Below, piece after piece: positions 26,643-33,782 of a DNA stretch of 64,000 bases. Source of the DNA: DATKIY01 sp963726755 (lineage in GTDB: Bacteria; Actinomycetota; Actinomycetes; JAHEKZ01); NCBI GenBank assembly GCA_963726755.1, contig CAVSDB010000001.1:992001-1056000 (forward strand), in the 5' to 3' direction. How positions within the stretch are numbered: the first letter of the stretch is position 1; each line of letters starts with the position of its first letter. Position numbers and translations under genes: made by a program. The notes beneath the pieces are model-generated. The model saw only the letters and a program-made list of their open reading frames with translations, had not been told where the DNA came from and did no database searches.

Positions 26643-26678
26643 GGTTCGAAATGACTGAGGTTCGAAATGACTGAGGGT
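26635..26678 (+). repeat. 16-bp tandem repeat of the stop/start overlap between lgt and the VIT-type gene
   Basis: ATGACTGAGGTTCGAA occurs at 26635-26650 and 26651-26666, then ATGACTGAGG at 26667 opens the downstream gene. The lgt stop falls in the first copy. Each upstream ATG reads MTEVRND and stops at a TGA within the following copy, in the same relative position as the lgt stop. Confidence 0.92.
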
Positions 26679-27395
26679 GGGCAAGACTTCGAAATTCATC
26701 ACAGCCACCGGGACGTAACCGGAGGCTGGTTACGTCCCGCGGTCTTCGGTGTCAGCGACGGGCTGGTCTCAAACTTTGCGCTTATCGCAGGCGTAGCGGG
26801 AGGTACGGCAGCTGCAGGTCGTAACCACCAGTGCCGTCATTTTGGCAGGGTTTGCAGGGCTGGCTGCCGGGGCCTTTTCGATGGCGGCCGGTGAGTACGT
26901 GTCGGTTGCGTCGCAGTCGGAATTGGCCCAGGCTGAAATTGATCTAGAACGCACCGAGTTGGAGCTGCGACCAGAAGCTGAGCAGCGCGAATTAGCGGAA
27001 ACGTTCCAGCGGCGAGGCCTCGACCCTGAGTTGGCCAGGCAGGTTGCCGAACAACTTTCACGCGATAAGACGGCCGCTCTCGAAGTCCACGTTCGGGAGG
27101 AACTGGGGCTTAGCATCCGCACGATCTTCCGTCAGGGATTTCGGCCGCGGTGTCGAGCTTCTTGGCATTCTCGGTCGGCGCCATGATCCCGTTGCTTCCG
27201 TACCTGTTCGGCGCCACGACTCTCGCGGTTTCGTTGGCACTCTCCCTTGTCGCGCTGTTCGTTGTGGGCGTGCTGGTATCGCAAATTACCGTCCGCTCTT
27301 GGTGGTTCTCCGGCGCGCGACAACTTCTTCTCGGCGGAGTGGCAGCTGCCCTCACCTATGCGATCGGATCGTGGGTCGGTACCGGGCTTGGGTAG
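26667..27395 (+). CDS. VIT1/CCC1-type metal transporter (two frameshifts)
   Basis: Starts MTEGGQDFEIHHSHRDVTGG at 26667, with HSHRDVTGGWLRPAVFGVSDGLVSNFALIAGVAGG as first helix. Deleting one A at 26823-26824 gives GRTTSAVILAGFAGLAAGAFSMAAGEYVSV, the family's second helix with its acidic residue. A soluble metal-binding-type helical region follows (ELELRPEAEQRELAETF...GLDPELARQVAEQL), then a second shift near 27115 and three helices (FLAFSVGAMIPLLPYLFG and following). Members export or store iron or manganese; the metal here is unknown. About 243 residues. Confidence 0.85.
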
Positions 27396-27423
27396 TCGCT
27401 CGTCAGAGGCAGTCCACGGCGCC

Positions 27424-28677
27424 CTAGGGCGGTCGAACGCGCCAACGACCGTCGCGTTGCTCCAGGACCCACCTCTCCTCGTGCACCCTGCGGTGGTGGG
27501 TTCGGCAAAGCAAGACCAGGTTGGACAGCGCCGTAGCTCCGCCGTCTATCCAATGCTCGATGTGATGGGCCTCAGTCCAGGCCGGAGGACGGTCACAACA
27601 CTCGGCCACGCACCCCTTGTCTCGGACAACCAACGCAGTGCGGATCGCCGGTGAGATGACTCGCGTCGAGCGACCGATATCGAGGGGCAAGCCGTTTGGG
27701 TCGACCAAGACTCGGCTGATCGTCGCGTCACAGGCAACCCTGCGCGCAGTCTCCGGTTGGATGGTGCCAGCCCATTCCAAGTCGGCCAACTCCACGCCCT
27801 TTGCCCCGTCAGCCACCGCGGCTTGCAGCGTTTGGAGGGAGGTGGTGACCAGGAGATGAGGGTCGATTCCGCCAGATGATGCGACCTCACCGCGGTCCAA
27901 CGCCTGACGGCACATCTCGACGAGTGCGTCGGCACGTCGCTGTGCGGCACTGCGCGTGTCCTCAGGACCGGCGGGAACCGATCCGGCGGCCAACACGGTC
28001 AGCACAGTTGCCCCGCCTTCAGCGTCGAGGAGTCCTTCGACGCTCACCAACCCATTGAAGGTCTTGGCGGCAGTGAACCACCGCCGATCGTGGGCTCGAT
28101 TCACGTCAGCCAATGCCCCATCTGGATCTACAATTTGCCTGACTCGATGGCCGAACCCCGACAACGAGGCAGCATCAACGCTTCTCCCGACGTCGAGCAT
28201 GACTCGCTCGACCTCTTGAGTTACCTCGTTCGAGTGCTCGGGGCTGACTTGTTCGGCTGCCCGTCGAACTGTTTGTGCGATGGTCCGCGCATGTTGAACG
28301 GTCAGATCGCCTCGAACCATTGCGCCCCGAGTGTCGGGCAGGTCGTCTCGAATCGAGCGAGCAGTACGCACAATGTCGCTCGCCGTTGTTGCTGGCAACC
28401 CGGTGCGATGACGTAACCAACTGCGTGTCGCGGTGCCCACTAACTCGTGCGCACCGCCGACGCTGTCGAACGCCGCGACCCGTTCGAACAAGACAGCGTG
28501 GAGTCGATTGATTTCTCGATGTAGTCCAACGATTTCGTCACCGAGCGCGGCGACAGGCAGTTCTGCACCGACCTGTTGCAGGAGTGAGTCGATCGACGTG
28601 GTCAATGGACGCAATCGCGGCGCATCCGGGGAAGGGCGCGGCGACAGCCCTGCTGGGGCTGAAATGGGAAGGTGCAT
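27424..28677 (-). CDS. DUF222 / HNH endonuclease-like protein (13E12 type)
   Basis: 417 residues from ATG 28677, with GGAGGA 5 nt upstream (a longer frame opens at 28752). Residues ~30-310 are DUF222 (LHREINRLHAVLFERVAAFD, ATRSWLRHRTGL, HARTIAQTV). The C-terminus is an HNH nuclease domain: CVAECCDRPPAWTEAHHIEHW, GGATALSNLVLLCRTHHRRVHE. Genes of this kind are repeated in actinobacterial genomes, including the 13E12 family of Mycobacterium tuberculosis, some of which are LexA controlled. A SOS-like box lies upstream at 28840-28855. A second copy is at 51051-52394. The biological role is not established. Confidence 0.88.
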   Translation of the reverse strand: MHLPISAPAGLSPRPSPDAPRLRPLTTSIDSLLQQVGAELPVAALGDEIVGLHREINRLHAVLFERVAAFDSVGGAHELVGTATRSWLRHRTGLPATTASDIVRTARSIRDDLPDTRGAMVRGDLTVQHARTIAQTVRRAAEQVSPEHSNEVTQEVERVMLDVGRSVDAASLSGFGHRVRQIVDPDGALADVNRAHDRRWFTAAKTFNGLVSVEGLLDAEGGATVLTVLAAGSVPAGPEDTRSAAQRRADALVEMCRQALDRGEVASSGGIDPHLLVTTSLQTLQAAVADGAKGVELADLEWAGTIQPETARRVACDATISRVLVDPNGLPLDIGRSTRVISPAIRTALVVRDKGCVAECCDRPPAWTEAHHIEHWIDGGATALSNLVLLCRTHHRRVHEERWVLEQRDGRWRVRPP

Positions 28678-28839
28678 GGCTCCTCCGTGTGAACGTTGGC
28701 AACGCCACCGCAAAGTGGTCCGACGACCGGGGGTGGCGCGCATCAACGGCACGGGATTGCGATGATCGAGCCGTCACTTGGCTCAGTTCGATGGGCCAGT
28801 TATGTCACTCGATCGGCAAGCGCCTAAACACCACCCTAA

Positions 28840-28855
28840 TCGAACATATGTACGA
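28840..28855. promoter_or_regulatory. LexA-type SOS box upstream of the DUF222-HNH gene
   Basis: TCGAACATATGTACGA matches the actinobacterial SOS consensus TCGAAC-N4-GTTCGA at 11 of 12 defined positions. On the minus strand a TAGGGT lies about 3 nt downstream of it, so repressor would cover the promoter of the HNH gene (start 28677). pyk starts 62 nt away on the other side. Confidence 0.68.
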
Positions 28856-28904
28856 TGCGCAACCACTGTGGACAAGCCGTCCCAAGGCATCCCCAACTGC
28901 TCGC

Positions 28905-28910
28905 TAGGCT
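28905..28910 (+). promoter_or_regulatory. -10 box for leaderless pyk
   Basis: TAGGCT ends 6 nt before the pyk ATG. No ribosome site is present. Confidence 0.5.
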
Positions 28911-28916
28911 CCCCGC

Positions 28917-30362
28917 ATGCGCCGCGCCAAGATTGTCGCCACCCTGGGGCCTGCCTCAAATAGCCCGGGAACTGTGCGGGCATTGGTCGAGGCCGGGATG
29001 GATGTCGCCCGCCTGAATCTCAGCCACGGCTCGTATGAAGATCACGAGCTTTCGTACCGACTGGTACGCCAGGCGGCCGAGGCCACTGGGCGAGCCGTCG
29101 GGATCCTGGCCGACCTGCAGGGACCGAAGATCCGGCTGGGGCGGTTTGTCGACGGGCCGGTGCTCTTGACCGCGGGTGACAGGTTCACGATCACCGCCGA
29201 GGACGTACCGGGGACCGCTCAGATCGTGTCCACGACGCACGCTGGCTTGCCTGACGACGTGAAACCGGGTGACCCCGTACTGGTCGACGACGGCCGGATC
29301 GAACTCGAGGTCGTCGAAGTCGATGGCCCGCGGGTGGTCACCACTGTCGTCGAAGGTGGCATGGTCAGTGACAACAAGGGGCTGAACCTTCCAGGAGCGA
29401 TGGTCAGCGTGCCCGCCGTGTCCGATAAGGACATCGCAGATTTGCGCTGGGCGCTCAACATCGGAGTCGACTTGGTCGCGCTGTCATTCGTTCGCAGCGC
29501 TGCAGACATTGATCCTGTCTTCGAAGTGATGGCTGAAGAAGGCATACGTCGTCCCGTGGTGGCCAAGATTGAAAAACCTCAGGCTGTGCATAACTTGGTC
29601 CAGATCATTGAAGCCTTTGACGGCATCATGGTCGCTCGTGGCGACCTCGGAGTCGAACTGCCGCTCGAGGAAGTTCCCATCGTCCAAAAGCGTGCCGTCA
29701 GTTTGGCCCGAGAGAAAGCCAAGCCAGTCATCGTGGCAACGCAGATGATGGAGTCGATGATCGGTGCATCACGACCCACGCGCGCGGAAGCGTCAGACGT
29801 TGCCAACGCGGTCCTTGACGGCGCCGACGCGCTAATGCTGTCGGGAGAGACCAGCATCGGTAGCTTCCCGGTCGAATCGGTCGAGACGATGGGACGCATC
29901 ATCGAGTCGATTGAGGACACCGCACTCGAACGTATTCCGGCCATCGAAGGCACTCCAACGACCAAGGGCGCTGCCATCACGCGCGCTGCGGTCTCCGTTG
30001 CGCAGCAACTGTCGGCAAAGTTTCTCGTCGCGTTTACCGAAACTGGACGGACGCCGACGGTGCTGGCTCGCTACCGTTCCCGAGTGCCCATCGTGGCCTT
30101 TACACCCGAAGCACAGGTACGCAATCAGTTGGCGTTGACGTGGGGTGTTGAGTCATTCGCAGTCGACTCGGTAACGCACACCGATCAGATGGTGCGTCAG
30201 GTTGAAGCCAAACTGCTGGAACTTGGACGCTGCCAGCTTGGTGACTACGTGACGATTGTTGCTGGCAGTCCGCCGGGCATTCCAGGTTCGACGAACGCCA
30301 TGCGGGTCCATCGCATCGGCGATGCCATCGGTGGTGCAGCACCGGCTTACACGCTGACCTAA
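28917..30362 (+). CDS. pyk: Pyruvate kinase
   Basis: Final ATP-forming step of glycolysis, 481 residues, intact. MRRAKIVATLGPASNS, GMDVARLNLSHGSYEDH, ILADLQGPKIRLGRF, VVAKIEKPQAVHNL (catalytic Lys region), GIMVARGDLGVELPLEEVP, IVATQMMESMIGASRPTRAEASDVANAVLDGADALMLSGETS are all standard. The C-terminal domain reads TEMGRTPTVLARYRSRVPIVAFTP-like as TETGRTPTVLARY. Its stop TAA overlaps the TAG of the convergent gene by 2 nt (CTAA). Confidence 0.96.
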   Translation: MRRAKIVATLGPASNSPGTVRALVEAGMDVARLNLSHGSYEDHELSYRLVRQAAEATGRAVGILADLQGPKIRLGRFVDGPVLLTAGDRFTITAEDVPGTAQIVSTTHAGLPDDVKPGDPVLVDDGRIELEVVEVDGPRVVTTVVEGGMVSDNKGLNLPGAMVSVPAVSDKDIADLRWALNIGVDLVALSFVRSAADIDPVFEVMAEEGIRRPVVAKIEKPQAVHNLVQIIEAFDGIMVARGDLGVELPLEEVPIVQKRAVSLAREKAKPVIVATQMMESMIGASRPTRAEASDVANAVLDGADALMLSGETSIGSFPVESVETMGRIIESIEDTALERIPAIEGTPTTKGAAITRAAVSVAQQLSAKFLVAFTETGRTPTVLARYRSRVPIVAFTPEAQVRNQLALTWGVESFAVDSVTHTDQMVRQVEAKLLELGRCQLGDYVTIVAGSPPGIPGSTNAMRVHRIGDAIGGAAPAYTLT

Positions 30363-30946
30363 CTCGACCTAAGGGCAACGCCGAGTTGGGTACAGACTTG
30401 TCTCGCACACTCTTTCGGCGAGATGTCCCCAGTATCAAGTGTGAGGTCGTATTCGATGTCGACATGGATCCGCTCGTGCTGCCACCGAGCCAACCCAATG
30501 TGACGGTCCCCGCGGTTGCGTTCGCGGCTTTCGAGAACCTCAAGCGACGCCTGTAGACCGACCACGGTCACCTCGTGTGCATGCAGCAACGTCCGATAGT
30601 CCGCGATTTCGTCGGCGACTGCGACATCGTCGACGACCAAGTTGTTGCCGGCATCTGCCAAGGCGGCGATCGCTCGACGCATCCCTCGAAACGCTCGGTC
30701 AGCCACCGGCCCGGTGCGGATGGACACCGCTGGTTTGCCGTCAACGACAAGCTCTTCGAAGGTCAGACCACTTTCGTCGTTGAGCAGAGATTCGGGCAGC
30801 ATCTCGAGGAAGGAATCCATGCGCACGTGTAGGTAACTGTCCGCTGCCATTGCTTGAAGTTCGCGGGCAACAGTGGTCTTTCCGACACTCCCAGGTCCGT
30901 TGAGAATGATGACGCGGGGGACGGTTGCGTTGACCGAATCAGTCAC
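30359..30946 (-). CDS. P-loop phosphotransferase of the chloramphenicol phosphotransferase-like family
   Basis: 195 residues from GTG 30946, which overlaps the stop of the GNAT gene (GTGA); a longer frame from 30961 is less likely. A Walker A motif at about 17-24 (NGPGSVGKTTVARELQ), then MDSFLEMLPESL and NNLVVDDVAVADE, and a C-terminal ESRERNRGDRHIGLARWQ. This order (P-loop, MDSF, DD, RxxNRGDR) is that of CPT-like kinases. Whether it acts on an antibiotic, a nucleoside or another small molecule cannot be told. It is coupled to an acetyltransferase gene. Confidence 0.72.
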   Translation of the reverse strand: MTDSVNATVPRVIILNGPGSVGKTTVARELQAMAADSYLHVRMDSFLEMLPESLLNDESGLTFEELVVDGKPAVSIRTGPVADRAFRGMRRAIAALADAGNNLVVDDVAVADEIADYRTLLHAHEVTVVGLQASLEVLESRERNRGDRHIGLARWQHERIHVDIEYDLTLDTGDISPKECARQVCTQLGVALRSS

Positions 30947-31536
30947 CGTGCCTCGCGCCACATCGTGGTGACTGTCGGTCCGTTGTCCGGCAGGTCGAAA
31001 CTTCCGGACACGCTGAACCCCTGACGGCGGTAGCGATCCAGGTTCGCTGGATTGGACGACTCAAGATGGGCTGGTAGGTGCATCACGTCGATCGCGGCGA
31101 GGTTCTCGGCCATGAGGGACATTCCGTAGCCGTGCCCTAGGTGGTGCGGATCGGTCCCGAGCAGACTGAGGTAGTAGTGGGGTTCCTTGGGTCGTGCCAG
31201 GTCAAACCGATGCAACGTCTCGAGTAGTCGTGACGTGTCAGCCCCCATCATGTCCCTGATGCGCTCGTCAAGGGTCTCCTCGATATCGATCGGCAACTCG
31301 CTGCCACCGGGTGGAACCCAAACCGACGCAGCCTCGCCACCAGGCGTGAGCCACGCTGTGTCGTACTGCATTGCGCCGTCAACGGCCCAGCGCCAGAACA
31401 CTTCGTACTGACCGGGTCGTTCTGTTGGATCGGGAAATGCGAACGACCACACCGGATCGTCATGGAACGAAGCCGTGATGATGGCAGTTACGCGTTCGGC
31501 GTCATCCTCGCCAACCGCAATCCGGCAGGTACTCAC
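30943..31536 (-). CDS. GNAT-family acetyltransferase
   Basis: About 197 residues from GTG 31536 (MSTCRIAVGEDDAERVTAIIT), 20 nt after the bldD stop; a longer frame reaches 31605 but would overlap bldD. FHDDPVWSFAFPD near the N-terminus and HYYLSLLGTDPHHLGHGYGMSLMAENL, the acetyl-CoA loop in slightly divergent form (usually GxGxG/A), then AHLESSNPANLDRYRRQGFSVSG. This resembles the N-acetyltransferases found in actinobacterial genomes with unknown substrates. Confidence 0.72.
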   Translation of the reverse strand: MSTCRIAVGEDDAERVTAIITASFHDDPVWSFAFPDPTERPGQYEVFWRWAVDGAMQYDTAWLTPGGEAASVWVPPGGSELPIDIEETLDERIRDMMGADTSRLLETLHRFDLARPKEPHYYLSLLGTDPHHLGHGYGMSLMAENLAAIDVMHLPAHLESSNPANLDRYRRQGFSVSGSFDLPDNGPTVTTMWREAR

Positions 31537-31556
31537 GGTCTGCTTACCCGACAACG

Positions 31557-32048
31557 TCAGTCGGTGGGGATCGCCCGACGTGCGTCCGGATTCAGCACAC
31601 CCCACGCGATGAGCTGCTCGGTGAGCGCGCCAGGGGACTGGTCGTAGATGACCGCGAGCGTTCGCAAGTCTTCCTGACGGATCGACAGCACGCGGCCGTT
31701 GTAGTCACCACGCTGACTTTGGATCGTCTGCGCGTAACGAGCTAGGGGACCGGCCTTCTCTGCGGGGACCTGTCCGAGCTGTTCGAGGTCGATAACCAGA
31801 CGCGGCGGCGGTTCAGCGGCGGCGGCTGGGCTCTGGTCGGGGAGCAGTTCACTAACGGGGACTCCGTAGAAGTCCGCGAGTTCGGCTAACTTCTGGACGG
31901 TGACCGCGCGGTCACCACGTTCGTAGGAGCCGACGACTACCGCTTTCCAGCGGCTTTCAGAGCGTTCCTCGACGCCGTGGAGGGACAGGCCCTGCTGTTG
32001 TCGAATGGCGCGCAGTCGAGCGCCAAGCGCCTTTGAGTAGTCGGTCAC
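31557..32048 (-). CDS. bldD: BldD-type transcriptional regulator
   Basis: 163 residues. An N-terminal XRE helix-turn-helix (about 4-70; LGARLRAIRQQQGLSLHGVEE, WKAVVVGSYERGDRAVTVQKLAELADFYGV). The C-terminal domain carries RGD (113-115), eight residues, then RQED (124-127), which is the c-di-GMP-binding signature RxD-X8-RxxD described for Streptomyces BldD. Position next to pyrR is also as in Streptomyces. Start GTG 32048 follows a GAGAGGG ribosome site. A TACTGT at about 32092-32087 on the minus strand may be its -10. Confidence 0.9.
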   Translation of the reverse strand: MTDYSKALGARLRAIRQQQGLSLHGVEERSESRWKAVVVGSYERGDRAVTVQKLAELADFYGVPVSELLPDQSPAAAAEPPPRLVIDLEQLGQVPAEKAGPLARYAQTIQSQRGDYNGRVLSIRQEDLRTLAVIYDQSPGALTEQLIAWGVLNPDARRAIPTD

Positions 32049-32195
32049 GGCTCACCCTCTCGGTTTTCAGCGTCCGTCACTCACAGTAGCGTTACGGAGC
32101 GTGACCGAACCGTCAAGCGAATCGGGGAAATCTCTGCGACGCAGTGTCCAAAGATCCACCGAATGGGTCTGCTCGAAGGGTCGGGTTCTCGCACG

Positions 32196-32201
32196 CTAAG
32201 G
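32196..32201 (+). promoter_or_regulatory. Candidate -10 box of the pyr operon
   Basis: TAAGGT lies about 14 nt before the PyrR hairpin. A start near 32208 gives a leader of ~50 nt. No clear -35 element is visible. Confidence 0.35.
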
Positions 32202-32215
32202 TGAGGGCACCTGAC

Positions 32216-32250
32216 GTCCTTTAAGTCCGTCCCGTGAGGCGGGGAAGGAG
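32216..32250 (+). promoter_or_regulatory. PyrR-binding hairpin covering the pyrR ribosome site
   Basis: TCCTT at 32216-32220 pairs with AAGGA at 32245-32249, and an inner stem surrounds GTCCCGTGAGGCGGGG, whose loop matches the PyrR recognition sequence known from Bacillus and actinobacteria (GTCC-GTGAGGC-GG). The 3' arm contains the AAGGAGG ribosome site of pyrR, so UMP-bound PyrR should block translation initiation. No terminator is seen. Confidence 0.82.
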
Positions 32251-32256
32251 GTCGCC

Positions 32257-32814
32257 GTGACTTCGTCACCTACCGGTGCCAGCACACGGGATGTGCTTGA
32301 CGCCGACGACGTGCAGCGCGCGCTGACCCGCATTGCTCATGAGGTGCTTGAGCGGAACAAGGGCGGACAGTCCTTGGTCTTGCTGGGCATTCCCACCCGC
32401 GGCGTTCCTCTGGCCGCTCGACTTGCTGAACGAATCGGTGCCGTTGAAGGCACCGAGATTCCGTTCGGGAGTCTGGACATCACGATGTTCCGCGACGATC
32501 TGCGCCTAAAGCCAGCGCGTGGGATCGGTCATACCGAACTTCCCTCCAGTGGCATAGACGGCGCCACGGTCGTCCTGGTTGACGATGTCCTCTACTCCGG
32601 GAGAAGCATCCGAGCCGCCCTCGATGCGCTGGCCGAACTCGGCAGGCCGAAGGCTGTCCAGCTCGCGGTGCTGGTTGATCGCGGTCACCGTGAGTTGCCA
32701 ATTAGGCCCGACTACGTGGGGAAGAACCTTCCCACTTCGCCACGGCAGACCGTTCATGTTCTGCTTGACGAAGTTGACGGACGCGACGCGGTGTTGATCG
32801 GAGAGCCCGAATGA
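32257..32814 (+). CDS. pyrR: PyrR bifunctional regulator / uracil phosphoribosyltransferase
   Basis: RNA-binding regulator of the pyr operon. 185 residues with the PRPP-binding motif VVLVDDVLYSGRSIRAALDAL (about 105-125), RGVPLAARLAERI near the N-terminus and RPDYVGKNLPTSPRQTVHV at the C-terminus. GTG start follows AAGGAGG, itself within the PyrR hairpin, indicating autoregulation. ATGA overlap with pyrB. Confidence 0.95.
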   Translation: MTSSPTGASTRDVLDADDVQRALTRIAHEVLERNKGGQSLVLLGIPTRGVPLAARLAERIGAVEGTEIPFGSLDITMFRDDLRLKPARGIGHTELPSSGIDGATVVLVDDVLYSGRSIRAALDALAELGRPKAVQLAVLVDRGHRELPIRPDYVGKNLPTSPRQTVHVLLDEVDGRDAVLIGEPE

Positions 32815-33782
32815 ACCGCCACTTGCTGTCAGCTGCCGATCTGAGCCGCGACGACGCGCTACTGATTCTCGACACCGCTGGCGAGTTAGGGCAGTTAGCC
32901 GATCGCCCCGTCAAGAAGCTGCCAACGCTTCGTGGTCGAACAGTGGTGAACCTGTTCTACGAAGACTCGACCCGGACTCGCATCTCCTTCGAGGCAGCGG
33001 CCAAACGGTTGTCCGCCGACGTCATCAACTTCTCGGCAAAAGGTTCGAGTGTTTCCAAGGGCGAGAGCCTGAAGGACACTGCGCTCACGCTCGAGGCGAT
33101 GGGCGCTGACGCCGTTGTGATCCGGCACCCCGCGAGCGGTGCGCCACACACCCTGGCGAACTCCGGCTGGATCGGCGGTTCTGTGGTCAATGCTGGCGAT
33201 GGCACTCACGAGCACCCCACTCAGGCCCTGCTCGACGCGTTCACCATGCGGCAACATCTCGGCAACCTTGAGGGTCGCAACGTCGTGATCGTTGGCGACG
33301 TGCTGCACAGCCGAGTGGCGCGATCGAACGTGCTCCTGCTAGCGACCCTTGGCGCGGACGTGACACTGGTCGCGCCGCCGACGTTGCTTCCGGTCGGGAT
33401 CGAGACTTGGCCTTGCTCCTTCTCGTACGACCTGGATGCCGTGCTCGACAAGGCCGACATCGTGATGATGCTGAGAGTTCAGCGCGAGCGGATGAACGCT
33501 GCGTTCTTCCCGAGTGTTCGCGAATACAGCAGGCGATACGGGTTAGACGCCGACCGAATGTCGCGGTTGCTGGACCACACGATCGTCATGCACCCCGGAC
33601 CGATGAACCGAGGGCTTGAGATCACGGCCGACGTAGCGGACTCGACTCGCTCGGTCATCGTCGAACAGGTGACCAACGGAGTCAGTGTGCGGATGGCGGT
33701 GTTGTATCTGCTCCTCAGCGGGAGCGAGTCGGCGTTAGGTGGGGGAGTCCAGATTGGGAGTTCGGGTGAGGAGCTCCGATGA
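32811..33782 (+). CDS. pyrB: Aspartate carbamoyltransferase catalytic chain
   Basis: Forms N-carbamoyl-aspartate. 323 residues, intact. The carbamoyl-phosphate loop FYEDSTRTRISFEAAAKRL, then SSVSKGESLKDTALTLEAM, IRHPASGAPHTL, GDGTHEHPTQALLDAFTMR, VGDVLHSRVARSN, VMMLRVQRERMN and MHPGPMNRGLEI. No regulatory chain (pyrI) is present, as is usual for the PyrR-controlled type. Confidence 0.96.
   Translation: MNRHLLSAADLSRDDALLILDTAGELGQLADRPVKKLPTLRGRTVVNLFYEDSTRTRISFEAAAKRLSADVINFSAKGSSVSKGESLKDTALTLEAMGADAVVIRHPASGAPHTLANSGWIGGSVVNAGDGTHEHPTQALLDAFTMRQHLGNLEGRNVVIVGDVLHSRVARSNVLLLATLGADVTLVAPPTLLPVGIETWPCSFSYDLDAVLDKADIVMMLRVQRERMNAAFFPSVREYSRRYGLDADRMSRLLDHTIVMHPGPMNRGLEITADVADSTRSVIVEQVTNGVSVRMAVLYLLLSGSESALGGGVQIGSSGEELR

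Noticed and set aside
27412..27432. Perfect palindrome CGCCCTAGGGCG at the 3' end of the HNH gene as a terminator
   Set aside because: No loop and no T-run. It overlaps the stop codon, and a functional hairpin is doubtful.
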